Shown: one piece after another, positions 42,201 through 52,183 of the stretch
Numbering within the stretch: the stretch's first letter is position 1
Layout of the letters: every line of letters begins with the position of its first letter
Source: Strigamia acuminata
Lineage: Eukaryota; Arthropoda; Chilopoda; Geophilomorpha; Linotaeniidae
Length of the DNA stretch: 64,000 nt
Direction of reading: 5' to 3'
Assembly: GCA_949358305.1 (NCBI GenBank)
Contig: OX442317.1
Coordinates: 5,522,186 to 5,586,185 of the forward strand
Position numbers and translations under genes: made by a program
The notes under the pieces: generated by a model
Told to the model about the DNA's origin: nothing
Database searches by the model: none
Seen by the model: the letters and a program-made list of their open reading frames with translations, nothing else

Positions 42201-45200
42201 CGGATGGATGACTGACTCGACGTTGAGCATCAATTCGTTAGTCCTGTCCGCTGGTTCCAGCGCTGGAGGATTGGGATTGGATAATGTTTACCCGACGTTT
42301 ACTCCTGAAATCGCACGAAGGGGCAGCAACCCGTTCACGAAGGCCATGAACAGCCTTCGGTCAAGCGGTGGCCGCACCTCCAAACGTATATTTTATTTTT
42401 ACGCTTTTTTAAAAATAGATTTTTTTGATTTATTTTGATTTATTTTGATTTATTTTGATTTATTTTGATTTATTTTGATTTATTTTGATTTATTTTGATT
42501 TATTTTGATTTTTTTGGATTTTTTTGGATTTATTTTGATTTATTTTGATTTATTTTGATTTATTTTTGTTTATTTTGATTTATTTTGATTTATTTTGATT
42601 TATTTTGATTTATTTTTGTTTATTTTGATTTTTTTGATTTATTTTGATTTTTTTGGATTTATTTTGCTTATTTTGGATTTTTTTGGATTTTTTTGATTTA
42701 TTTTGATTTATTTTGATTTATTTTGATTTATTTTGATTTATTTTGGATTTATTTTGGATTTATTTTGGATTTATTTTGATTTATTTTGATTTTTGTAACT
42801 TATTTTACATTTTTTTAGAGTTTACTCGTTGGGGAAGTTTAAAAGGAAGACGTCAAGGGTCGGCGAGCAGCGTCTCGTCCGAAGCTTTCCGATTGTCGAG
42901 CGGGCTCAGCGAATCCGACGTGGGATCCGACGCCGGCGGACACAGTTTTCGGAAAGCTGCTCTTTACGTCCTGGGTGATAAGTCCCAATTGAAAGTACGA
43001 AAACAATGAATTCACAGCGCGAAAAACGATTAATTTTCCCGTCTAATCTCCAGGGAATTCGACCGGATGCATTTTATAAATGCGATTTCGTCGCTCTCGA
43101 TTGTTACGAGGTCCGGCACTTGAAAATGGCGTTCAAGAAGTTAATGCGGACGTGCGTGCCCAGCGCACCCATCACCAACCCCGATCAGAATTTCTTAAAG
43201 ACGTTGGAAAATTCAGAATGGTTTCACCTAGTAAACGAAATGACAATACAATCGAAACCATCGAATACTAATTCTGTTTTATTTAGTTGAAAACGTTACT
43301 TCAAGTGTCTGGAGCGGTTGTGGATTTGATGGACGTCCAGGGATCGTCGGTTTTAGTGTGCATGGAAGAAGGCTGGGACGTGACCACGCAAGTGACGTCG
43401 TTGGCTCAGTTGTGTTTGGACCCGTTTTATCGCACGATCGACGGATTTCGTGTCCTCATCGAGAAGGAATGGCTCGCGTGCGGACATCGGTTCGGGTACA
43501 GAGGAAACCATACAAATGCCACTCAAACGAGCGGCTTCGCGCCGGTTTTTCTACATTTCTTGGATGCCGTACATCAAGTACGTTGAAAAGAGTGAAATTT
43601 GGTCGGGAATTGTGTACGGAGTTTGTGGTTTTTGCAGATTCATCATCAGTTTCCGATGTCCTTCGAATTCAATCAATATTATTTGAAGTTTCTGGCGTAT
43701 CATTCGGTGTCGTGTCGTTTCCGAACTTTTTTGTTGGACAGTGAGTGCGAGCGATTGGAAACCGGGTTGATCGGCGACGAACGGAGTCAGCGTCACCGCG
43801 GACTGGATTCGGGGTCGGACGAAGAGACGCACGGTTTCGCCAAACATAATTCGCTGTCTTCGCACGGAGCGCAGTCCATATGGGACTATATTGATAAACA
43901 TTGCGTGCGGTCTCCCATTTTCAATAATTTTTACTACGCGCCTGATCCGGATCATCCGATTTTGCTTCCGTTTTCAAACATTTCGAATCTTCGTATTTGG
44001 GATTACTTTCTCGACGAAGACCTGCGACACGGTCCGTCGTACGAGCTCGAAGTGGATCCATCGGGCGACGATGAAAACGACGTTCCTCGTCAGTCTTCCA
44101 GGCGGGTCATTAGTAGTAGTTACGACAACGTGCAACAAACTATTCCCAACGTGTTTACGAATTTGTTAGAGGTAAAATGAACATTTTTAATGCGAAAATA
44201 AACGTTTTTAATGCGAAAATGAACGTTTTTAATGCGAAAATGAACGTTTTTAATGCGAAAATGAACGTTTTTAATGCGAAAATGAACGTTTTTAATGCGA
44301 AAATGAACGTTTTTAATGCGAAAATGAACGTTTTTAATGCGAAAATGAACGTTTTTAATGCGAAAATGAACGTTTTTAATGCGAAAATGAACGTTTTTAA
44401 TGCGAAAATGAACGTTTTTAATGCGAAAATGAACGTTTTTAATGCGAAAATGAACGTTTTTAATGCGAAAATGAACGTTTTTAATGCGAAAATGAACGTT
44501 TTTAATGCGAAAATGAACATTTTAATGCAAAAATTTAATTTTTGATTTTTTTTGTTTTTTTTAAAAAGGAAATTCATTATTTGGAGATTAAAGCCGGACA
44601 TTTGCCGCAGAAGTGGAAGGTGTTTTGGGACAAATTGGAATTGCCTTCGACCGATTCATTAACCGTAAGAAAATTTCGATTTTTGTCGATCGTTTTGTCT
44701 AATTTTGTTTCACAGCGGCAGACGTCGTTTACGACTCAAATGATTCGCTCCCACGGACGTTCGGTGCATAAAAGATCCACCATCGAGTTACTGGTTCGAG
44801 GCAAAATGACCGGCGAGTCGACTCCAATTTATGCACATCCGCATCGATTCGAGAAATTTAATTACACGTCACCAACTTACTGCGATCATTGTAATAAAGT
44901 GTTGTGGGGGTTCGTTAAAACGGGTAAGAAAAATGTCGTCAAAATGGCGGAATATTTGCATTAATTGGTCGATTCGTTTTAGGGATGCATTGCGTTGATT
45001 GTGGATTCAATTGCCATGAAAAATGTTTGGAATTGGTGCCAAAAAATTGTACAAAATATAAAGCCATCGCTGATTCCGGCGCCATTTCGAATTCGGCGTC
45101 GAAAGCCGGAAGCACGGATTCAGCATCCATGGGCTCCAGTAAGAAAAATGAAAATTAATTTGTTGTCAATTACATAATTTATTTATTTTTGTGTTTATCG

Positions 45201-46176
45201 TGCAGATATGACCACGAGTCATTACTACGATCAGTTCCAATCGAATGTGAGTGAGAATCGGACGCACGAAGGGTACCTGCAAAAACGAGGTGCAGTTCTC
45301 AAGGGGTGGAAACAGAGGTGGTTTGTGTTGGATTCCATTAAGCATCAGGTAAAGAAATTCAACAATTAGGGTTTCGGTACCGGGAAACCGGGGTACTGAT
45401 TTCCCGGGAATCCCGTTGAGAAATCACGGTACCGGGAACCGGGAAATTGGAGAAAAATTTGTTCCGTCAAAAATTCGTTGCTAAAACGTCATTTTCGTCA
45501 TTGAAACGTTACATTCAGAAAAAAAGCCATTCGAAAAATGGTTAAAAATGGCCATTTTTGATCAAAAACGGCCATTTTTAACAAAAAATGGCTATTTTTT
45601 TTCGAAAAACGACCATTTTTGACGGAAAACGGCCATTCTTGACGAAAAACGGACACTTGATGGAAAATGGCCATTTTTACAATGAAAAATGGCTAAAAAT
45701 GGCCATTTTTTGTCATTTTTCGTCGCTTCTTGCCTGACCTTTTTTGGTCCCGGGAGTACCCATTTCCCGGGAGTATCGGCTATTTTGGTACCGGGAACCG
45801 GGAATTTTAAAACGGCGGGAAAACAGAAACCCTATTCACAACATTCAACCGATTGGACGATATTAAACGCGTAAAATGTCTTTTCCAGTTACGATATTAC
45901 GATTCCATCGAGGATTCTCACTGTAAAGGATTCATCGACTTGTCCGAAGTCGTGAGCGTTGCTCCTGCCATGGCTACACCCGGAGCATCGAAGAAAGCTG
46001 ATGAAAAAGCCTTTTTTGATGTAGGTTTTATTAATTAAGGGGGAAAAAGTGGAGGTTTTTTTGAATTGTTTTTCTTTTTTCAGCTTAAAACCATTCGCAG
46101 ATCGTACAGTTTTTTGGCTAGCGACGCTGCTGCTGCTCAAGAATGGGTGGAAAAAATTCAAGCTTGTTTACAGTGA
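36203..46176 (+). CDS. SBF: Sbf (MTMR5/MTMR13), DENN-domain myotubularin pseudophosphatase
   Basis: Thirty exons chain in frame from 36203-36257 through 36920-37005, 37072-37341, 37407-37509 and so on to 45889-46020 and 46084-46176, giving 1997 residues. Domains in order: tripartite DENN module from [22 protein letters not shown] domain near 880-960 ([25 protein letters not shown]); myotubularin-like phosphatase domain ([20 protein letters not shown]); C1 zinc finger near 1800-1845 (HRF...[19 protein letters not shown]); and C-terminal PH domain near 1890-1995 ([20 protein letters not shown]). The catalytic loop reads [12 protein letters not shown] instead of HCSDGWDRT, so the Cys and Arg nucleophile pair is lost, as in vertebrate SBF1/2. 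The family scaffolds active myotubularins and exchanges Rab28/Rab21 nucleotides on endosomes. Confidence 0.96.
39446..39695. mobile_element. TA-flanked MITE with CCGTATTTCC termini in Sbf intron
   Basis: The element opens TACCGTATTTCC (39446) and closes GGAAATACGGTA (39695), a 10-bp perfect terminal inverted repeat bounded by TA on both sides. Inside, GCCGCCCTTGAAT occurs twice in direct orientation (39491, 39649), GCCGCGGC and an ACGTAGAA/TTCTACGT hairpin form further symmetry. It has no ORF of its own and lies wholly within the Sbf intron 39426-39771. It is therefore a small non-autonomous DNA transposon, superfamily unassigned. Confidence 0.75.
42421..42790. repeat. GATTTATTTT tandem array in Sbf intron
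   Basis: About 35 copies of a 10-11 bp unit (TATTTTGATT, with TTTTTGGATT and TATTTTTGTT variants) fill nearly the whole intron 42386-42818 on the T-rich strand. It extends the polypyrimidine character of the intron up to the acceptor. Confidence 0.95.
44176..44525. repeat. 21-bp tandem array in Sbf intron, open on both strands
   Basis: About 16-17 nearly perfect copies of a 21-bp unit (one cycle is GAAAATGAACGTTTTTAATGC, shown here without overlap to the next) begin within 5 bp of the splice donor at 44171. Because the period is a multiple of three, both strands appear as ORFs (MNVFNAK and KTFIFAL repeats). The exon frame meets TGA straight after the donor, so this is intronic and not a protein repeat. 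Confidence 0.93.
45367..45834. mobile_element. Candidate foldback/MITE element with GGTACCGGG subterminal repeats
   Basis: TAGGGTTTCGGTACCGGG at 45367 faces GGCGGGAAAACAGAAACCCTA ending at 45834. The outermost TAGGGTTTC / GAAACCCTA pair is a 9-bp perfect inverted repeat. Further in, GGTACCGGGAACCGGGAA occurs near both ends. The centre is a series of palindrome-like AAATGGCCATTTTT words. Flanks are TTCAACAA and TTCACAAC, a near but not exact 8-bp duplication. No ORF. It sits in the Sbf intron that interrupts the PH domain. Confidence 0.6.
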
Positions 46177-46500
46177 ATAATTTTAGTGCCAAAAAAAGGA
46201 AACTTTTCTTCAGTGATATTGAAAGAGTTGTCTGAAATCTCACTAGTCATTTTGCTTACTTTTTATTCATGATTTTTTTTGTTTTTGCCTCGTCTTTGGT
46301 GCAGTTCCTTTAATTTGTAAAACCTTTGTGAATATCGTGTCGCCATTTTTTTGTCATTCTTAATTAATGGATAATATATGATTATTTTATTCCACGGTGA
46401 GTGGACGCGTGTTTTAATGACCAGTCGGGGTAGCAAAAAAAAACCAATATTTGATTTTATTTATACTTAAATTTAAATTATGAACGAAAATTGACAAAGT
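46177..46500. other. Convergent 3' region of Sbf and FNBP4
   Basis: 324 bp contain both 3' UTRs. On the minus strand AATAAA (46386-46391) is a good FNBP4 signal. No canonical AATAAA for Sbf is obvious within 300 bp; variants must serve. No gene is visible. Confidence 0.45.
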
Positions 46501-49500
46501 TCAATCGTCCGAATGGTGACGAGTTGTGGACACTCCGCCTTTTTCTTCGTCCGAACTCGATGCGTTTTTCGCCTCGTCCCGCTTTATTTTCTGCCATTTC
46601 TCCACCAAATAAGGCATGTTTTTCTTCTTAAGTACCAAACCAGTGGACATTCGTGCCTGAAACGAAACAAAAAATTTAATTTTTTTATTTAAAAAAAAAA
46701 AAAAATATTTTTACACCTTTTTTAATTTCTTCTCCTTTTTCACGACTAACACGGATGAATTTTCACTCGATGAAACTGAAGGTACCGCTGTGACAGCGGG
46801 GCTGAGCCCCGAAGTGGAAGGAACTGGGGTTGGTACGGATGGTAATGGAGTTTCCTGTTCGGACAACATCATGATGTCGGAATAAAAAGTGTTTAATTCC
46901 ATTTGCATGTCCGGTTCGGTAAGTTGTGAGCCTTCGATGGCATCGTCGATTTCCATGGTTGTGACGCCTCCGCTTTCATGCGCGGTGCTGTCCGGCGGTG
47001 GAGGCGGAGGGCTTTCGGGCGGGGGTAACGGTGGCGGTAAAGGTGGTACTTCAACCGATGCAATTATGTTAACGAGTGCTGTAAAAAAAATCAAAATTGA
47101 ACATAAATTTTTTTTTAAACTTACAGTAGAGCCTCGATTACACGAACTAATTGGGGGCATGGGTGTTCATAAAATTTAGTTAAAAAGCATTAAAACCGAC
47201 TAAAAATGGATAAAAACGGACAAAAAACATTAAAAACCGATTAAAAACAGGTGAAAATCGTCAAAAAACATTAAAAACCTATTAAAAATAGATGAATATC
47301 GTCAAAAAACATTAAAAACCGATTAAAAATAGATGAAAATCGTCAAAAAACATTAAAAACCGATTAAAAATAGATGAATATCGTCAAAAAATATTAAAAA
47401 CAGATGAAAATCGTCAAAAAAAACATTAAAAACCGATTAAAAATGTGAAAATCGTCAAAAAACCATCAAAAATCGATTAAAAACCCGATAATAATCGATA
47501 AAGAATCGCTTACTAGTGTTCCGATAACCGGTGTTAATCGAGGCTCTATTGTAATTTAATCTACCTGTGCTGGATGAAACGACTGGTGTTGTTTGTTGAT
47601 TACTCCCGGTTGTGTCTGGTTGGTCAACTTCGCACTCGATTCTGGGGTGAAAAATGATAAAAGAAAATATTGAATCCCAAAAACCCGTCGTGACATAACT
47701 TCGTGTTTAAAACGATAGGGAATTGGGATATTTTGTTATTATTTTAATTTAATTTTTGACATAAAAATGAAAACGTGCTAAATCGTTCCAGTTTATCCGG
47801 TTCCAATCAGTCTTCGTGAGTATTAGACCTAAAGTAAACAAGTGATCAACAAAAGGCGAAAATGAGGTAGAAAAACAAAACATGGAAGCTTAAAAAGGTC
47901 GAAACGAGCTCACCAAGAAAATCCATTCGTCCAACTTGAATTTGATCGTCTACTCCGCTTTCTTCTCTTCACAAACTTCTATATTCCACGTCCAACTACC
48001 TCTGGATTCCCATTTTGACACCTTTTTTGCTCCTTTTTCCTCTCATCTCTTCGCATCATCTCTTCGTCGATCCAACAGCAACAAGGTGAAGGGGCAAAAA
48101 GGGCAAAAGTGACGTACCTGTCTTTGCAGGTGTGCAATTGATGCAATTCTTCGACTTGGTTTTCCATTTGTCTCAATTTTGTCAGCAAATAACTCCGTTT
48201 CACTGCCCCTTGACGGAAATCTTCGAGCCGAGTCTAAAATTTACGAATTTACGAAATTTACGAATTTACGGAATTTACGAATTTACGAAATTTACGAATT
48301 TACGAAATTTACGAAATTTACGAATTTACGAAATTTACGAATTTACGGAATTTACGAAGTTTACGAATTTACGAAATTTACGAATTTACGAAATTTACGA
48401 ATTTACGAAATTTACGAATTTACGAAATTTACGAGAAAAAAAAATTAAAATAAAAAAAAAAATTTCTTTTTACTTGTGTTTCGATATAAAATCTCTGTAA
48501 ATTGTTTACGGAACTTGAATTCACGCCTAACCGATCCAATTGTGTAAAAATTCCGGTCGCAAGTTGAGTCACATCGTCCTTTAAATACCAAAAATCATTT
48601 AAAAAAATCATTTAAAAAAAAATTAAAAAAATCGAAATTTTATCTATAAAATACTTTTACATTTCTCTCCAACGCTAAATCTAACTCGCGGTCCACATCG
48701 ATCTCCACTTCCCCTTCTTCCTGCACTTCAATTTCCAACTTCGGTTCGACACTGACCTTCGCTTCGACCGCTTCTTCTCCCTCGTTCGGCCACTCACTCA
48801 CCGCGATACGATTAATCGCGTTCAAATCGAGTGTTTCCGCTTTAACAAAACTTATCTTCTCCCCTTTGCCGCCTTTCAACGCACTTTCCTCAATTTTCAA
48901 ACCGAACCCCAAACCCTTATGTTTAATTTGGTCACCGGCCGCGAGGAAAAGCGACGTGGACATTTCTTCAGAGTCCGACTCGTCGTCCAGTGACGAAACT
49001 AACACTTGCGCCGCATTCGGAGGCCCGCAAAACAAATTACTACACGTCACTTCTTTAATTTGCTGCGCTTGTTTCGCTCTCGCGGTCGAATCTGGCTCCT
49101 CCGTTTGCTCCGCAACGGAGCAATTGGACCCGTCGTCCGGCGATTCAAACCCCCTCGTTACGTTCAAGTCAAATTCATCGACCGGCGGCAAATGCGGTCC
49201 CATTTTGTGTTTCTCCAACACGCTCGGTGAATCTGCATCTTCGTTCGATGATTCGCCGTTCGAGGAACCGCCGTTGGAAGATCCCGGACCGTAAAATGTG
49301 ATTGGAACAATTTTTCTACAAAAAAAAATATTTTATTATTAATTAAATTGATTTTTTGTGTTGAATTTGAGTTTAAAACCCGTCATCGGCGCAATCTGGC
49401 GACTCCTCGACCGGGCTGGGTTCACTATCGTTGTTCTTTTGTACAGTTGTTGTGGCTTTTTTGGTGCTTGTGGGGATTGTGGCTGTGTTTGCATTATTTA

Positions 49501-50122
49501 CTGCGAATGTCTTTGGATATTCCCACGAAACTTCGTTGGTGTTTACGTTCCAGTAGTAAGTGTAACCCGTCGTTTCGTCCACGCATTCCCGCCACTGATT
49601 TTTGTCTATTTGTTTGTCTTCTTCTTGTTCGTTCGCTTTCGCCTCTTCTTTTTGAGCTGGAGGTTCGTCCGAAGTAATAGCATCAATTTCCTATTCGAAA
49701 ATAATTTAAATTTTAAATTTTTCATATTTATGTATATTATTGGATAAAATATTTACGCACTTTTAAAAAATCTGCAACTTCGAGATCAATTGCATGCGGG
49801 TTTGAATTTGTATTTTCTGTACCAATGTTTTCCTCTCGTTCGTCTTCGCTGTCGTCATCGTCGTCATCACAGTCCATGTAATGACTGAGAAGTCCACTCA
49901 AAGCGTTATTTCGCGCCATATCTAGAGTTAAATAGGATCGAGTAAGTGATCTTGTTGTTGAATTCAATAAATCAGCAAACACTTACTTCCGTTGTCCATG
50001 GAAAGGTTCTGACCGTGCGATTGTGGTGGCGGGTGATTTCTCGGCCAGATTTGCGTGTATGTTTCCTGATTGCTTTTCAACTGGAGTATTTTTCTTCTTT
50101 TTGGATCTTTTCGTTTCCCCAT
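46501..50122 (-). CDS. FNBP4: FNBP4, formin-binding protein 4 (WW domain)
   Basis: Nine exons (50122-49987, 49921-49761, 49690-49380, 49315-48661, 48578-48474, 48233-48118, 47641-47565, 47078-46717, 46656-46501) close in frame to 692 residues. The start MGKRKDPKRRKILQL parallels vertebrate FNBP4 (MGKK...RRPILQL), which favours 50122 over a longer upstream frame. Exon 3 opens with the conserved EIDAIT, then a WW domain near 129-160 (WRECVDETTGYTYYWN, SWEYPK). A helical segment (LATGIFTQLDRLGVNSSSV, TRLEDFRQGAVKRSYLLTKL) matches the family. A proline-rich stretch (PPLPPPLPPPESPPPPPP) and the tail KKKNMPYLVEKWQKIK complete it. Vertebrate FNBP4 has a second WW domain after the helical segment; I find none here. 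The protein is nuclear and formin- or spliceosome-linked in vertebrates. Confidence 0.92.
47124..47551. mobile_element. pogo/Tigger-like MITE with TA target site in FNBP4 intron
   Basis: The element starts CAGTAGAGCCTCGATTACAC (47124) and ends with its inverted complement, GTGTTAATCGAGGCTCTATTG (47551). The inverted repeats are about 20 of 22 matched, and TA flanks both sides (47122-47123, 47552-47553). CAGTAGA.CCTCGATTA termini with TA insertion are typical of Tc1/mariner pogo-Tigger-jerky elements. The interior is filled with about 41-bp repeats (CATTAAAAACCGATTAAAAA and AGATGAAAATCGTCAAAAAA halves). It carries no transposase. Confidence 0.85.
47190..47500. repeat. About 41-bp tandem array inside the pogo-like element
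   Basis: Five to seven decayed copies combine ACATTAAAAACCGATTAAAA with ATAGATGAAAATCGTCAAAA. Copy length varies where one half is lost. It accounts for most of the element's length. Confidence 0.8.
48236..48434. repeat. ACGAAATTT/ACGAATTT tandem array in FNBP4 intron
   Basis: About 24 alternating 8- and 9-bp words (TACGAATT, TACGAAAT) form a 17-bp higher-order period, abutting the exon boundary at 48233. Repeated Tyr-Glu-Phe-Thr-Lys frames on the + strand are artefacts. Confidence 0.93.
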
Positions 50123-50357
50123 AATCTTCCTAGTTAGATTCTTATCGATATTATGGCCTGGTTTGCTGATTAGGTACTCCGCGCAATGCCGGCCGCCTGG
50201 ACGAAACAACCCGAACTATACAAAGACATGTTTATTTTAAACTTTTATTATTTATCACTAGATGGCGGAAAAATTTAAATGTCGGATATCGGTAGCTCGG
50301 CAAATATACTCTTTTGAGATATAACCTTACACTCTCGTGTTTAATCATGAATCTGTA
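50123..50357. promoter_or_regulatory. Divergent promoter of FNBP4 and LYSMD
   Basis: 235 bp lie between the two ATGs. CTAGATGGCGGAAAA (50260-50274) combines an ATGGCGG YY1-like core with a GGAA ETS-like half site. A three-codon upstream ORF (ATG AAT CTG TAA at 50347) precedes the LYSMD start. Confidence 0.5.
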
Positions 50358-51333
50358 ATGAATAAGCATTTATTTTGGAACAAAAGGAAATCAGCTAAAC
50401 GCTTACTTGCCAAAAATGCCAAATGCGAATATTCCAGCTGCGAACGAAGTGTCAGTGAAGGTGCCAACGCGGAGGTTTATTATTTCAACAGCGAAGAGGA
50501 AGAAGAAGAAAACCATTCCGAGGGACATAAACCACTCAATTTACACGAACGAAGTGCAATAAATAGACTATACACTAACTCCTACATCGAAAAAGAAATT
50601 CTTTCCGGCGATTCCATTACTAGTTTAGCTTTACGCTACGGATGCTCGGTATAACAACATTAAATAACCAAACACGCCAATTGTCCGAATTAATGTCTCC
50701 ATAAATCCGATTTGTTCGCATAATAAGACATTTTATGTACATACTGTACTGTATATGAAAATAAAACATCGATAAAACATCGTACGCTTAACTGACGTTC
50801 GGATAATCGGCGTTTTATTGAAAATTGAAAAAACATTTGTAGAAAAATTGAAAAAATTATTTATTTTTCAGGTGGAAGAATTGAAACGGACAAATAAAAT
50901 ATTCTACAATCAAGAAATACACGCGTTGGACAAAATCAAAATTCCTATCAAACCGTTCAGTGTGCTAACAGAAATATCAGAAAAGGAAGAAGAAATCACC
51001 GACTCGGGGCATAGCAGCCCCCTCAGAGACACACGCACATTAAGCATTGGTTCCAACTTGTTATCAAAAAACGGCTCGAAGGATGCATTCTTACAGCAAA
51101 TGGATCAAGATTTGGAACGGATTCGCCGCTCCGCACGCCCGTACGAGTCGGGGTCGTCGTTGGTCGAGATTGCCGAGCAATTAACGTGCAAACGGTTTCA
51201 TCCGTTGACCGAACAACTCGAGATCAATCAGGAAAGGTTCAAATTTTCGCTCCTCGTCGCAGGAGCTTTGATAACGTTTGTAATATTAATACCGCTTCTA
51301 GTTTTGATATTATTTTTACGCTCAAAAGTATAA
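50358..51333 (+). CDS. LYSMD3: LYSMD3/4, LysM-domain type II membrane protein
   Basis: Two exons (50358-50648, 50872-51333) encode 250 residues. The LysM domain (about 75-122) reads IEKEILSGDSITSLALRYGC then SVEELKRTNKIFYNQE...IKIPIKP, and the single intron cuts it in the middle. A hydrophobic helix near residues 224-247 (LLVAGALITFVILIPLLVLI) lies close to the C-terminus, as in LYSMD3/LYSMD4 rather than cytosolic LYSMD1/2. Vertebrate LYSMD3 is a Golgi/surface protein reported to bind chitin. An upstream in-frame GTG exists, but the ATG at 50358 is the first in-frame ATG. The stop codon overlaps AATAAA. Confidence 0.93.
50674..50813. mobile_element. Degenerate inverted-repeat element in LYSMD intron
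   Basis: ACGCCAATTGTCCGAA (50674-50689) and TTCGGATAATCGGCGT (50798-50813) are inverted copies with 14 of 16 matches. The inner strings resemble the TCGGATAATCGG interior of pogo/Tigger-type termini. The outer ends and target duplication are not clear, so it is a decayed remnant at best. The 223-nt intron is otherwise AT-rich. Confidence 0.45.
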
Positions 51334-51337
51334 TAAA
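51332..51337 (+). terminator. LYSMD polyadenylation signal overlapping the stop codon
   Basis: TAATAAA begins at the stop codon (TAA 51331-51333), so the AATAAA hexamer spans 51332-51337. Cleavage 10-30 bp downstream would fall at or inside the convergent POLR3G stop at 51364. Confidence 0.5.
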
Positions 51338-51363
51338 TCAATTCGTAATTTATTTTAATTTTA

Positions 51364-52183
51364 TTAATAAACTGGCCCGTCGTCGTCCAAATTGTCGTCT
51401 TCTTCGTCTAGAAATCCTTCGCCGTTATCGAAGTAGGAACTAATGTAATCCGTTTCCTAAGTTGAAAAAGAAATTTTAAAAAAATATATTTAAATTTAAA
51501 ATTTTTTTTTTTTTTTTTACTTCTTCTTCGATTTCCTCATCGTATTCTTCCTCCTTTTCTTCATTTTCTTCGTCTTCTTTTGCCTTTTCTTCGTCTTCCT
51601 CTTCGTTATCGCTCGGTTCGTTTTCCTTTTTCTCTAATTCCTGTAATCGCGTTCAATTTGTCAATTATTTATCGATTTTTTCGTGTAGAAATGTAAACAA
51701 ACCATTAATTTCTCATCAATGTTGATGTTGACGTGTGTTTTAATTTTAGGTTTCTTCGGCGAAACATCTTTCTTTTTCCTTTTTACACTTAATTCTTTTG
51801 GAAACCTTGACAGATCTGGAAATATATATTTAATTAATTTACGAATTAAAACATTTTTTACATTTTTTATTTGCTTTCTTACCGAGATTGTCCCGTAAAC
51901 TGATGCGTTTACGTTTTGTCAACGTCTCCGAATACCTTTCAATGACGCTTTTAACTACGGGTGGTTTCAAGTAAAATTCAGATTCGTTCAATGTGGTTCG
52001 CAGGTGTTGTTTAATTGTGATTAATCGCTGGATGTCTCTATCAAATGGTAAAGGTTTCTTGTCCAAAGGAGGAAATAATGGAGGTGGTTGTGCCACTGCT
52101 AATGGTTCCTCTCCACGTTCAATTCCCAACACTTCTGCTGTAGCCGTTCGTGCGCCTCCTCTACCCCTTCCTCGTCCAGCCAT
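51364..52183 (-). CDS. POLR3G: POLR3G (RPC7/RPC32), RNA polymerase III subunit
   Basis: Four exons (52183-51883, 51815-51703, 51640-51521, 51456-51364) close in frame to 208 residues, close to human POLR3G (223). The N-terminus is MAGRGRGRGGA, followed by QPPPLFPPLDKKPLPFD, the conserved PPPLFP element. A central IERYS motif and a Lys-rich block lead into a Glu/Asp-rich tail with the family end motif DYISSYFDNGE. The subunit belongs to the Pol III-specific RPC3-RPC6-RPC7 subcomplex used for initiation at tRNA and 5S genes. Vertebrates have POLR3G and POLR3GL; this is presumably the single ancestral gene. The stop codon is 30 bp from the LYSMD stop on the other strand. Confidence 0.93.

Noticed and set aside
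44177-44545. MNVFNAK repeat protein
   Set aside because: Lies between a valid donor (44171) and acceptor (44568) of Sbf; the exon frame hits TGA at once.
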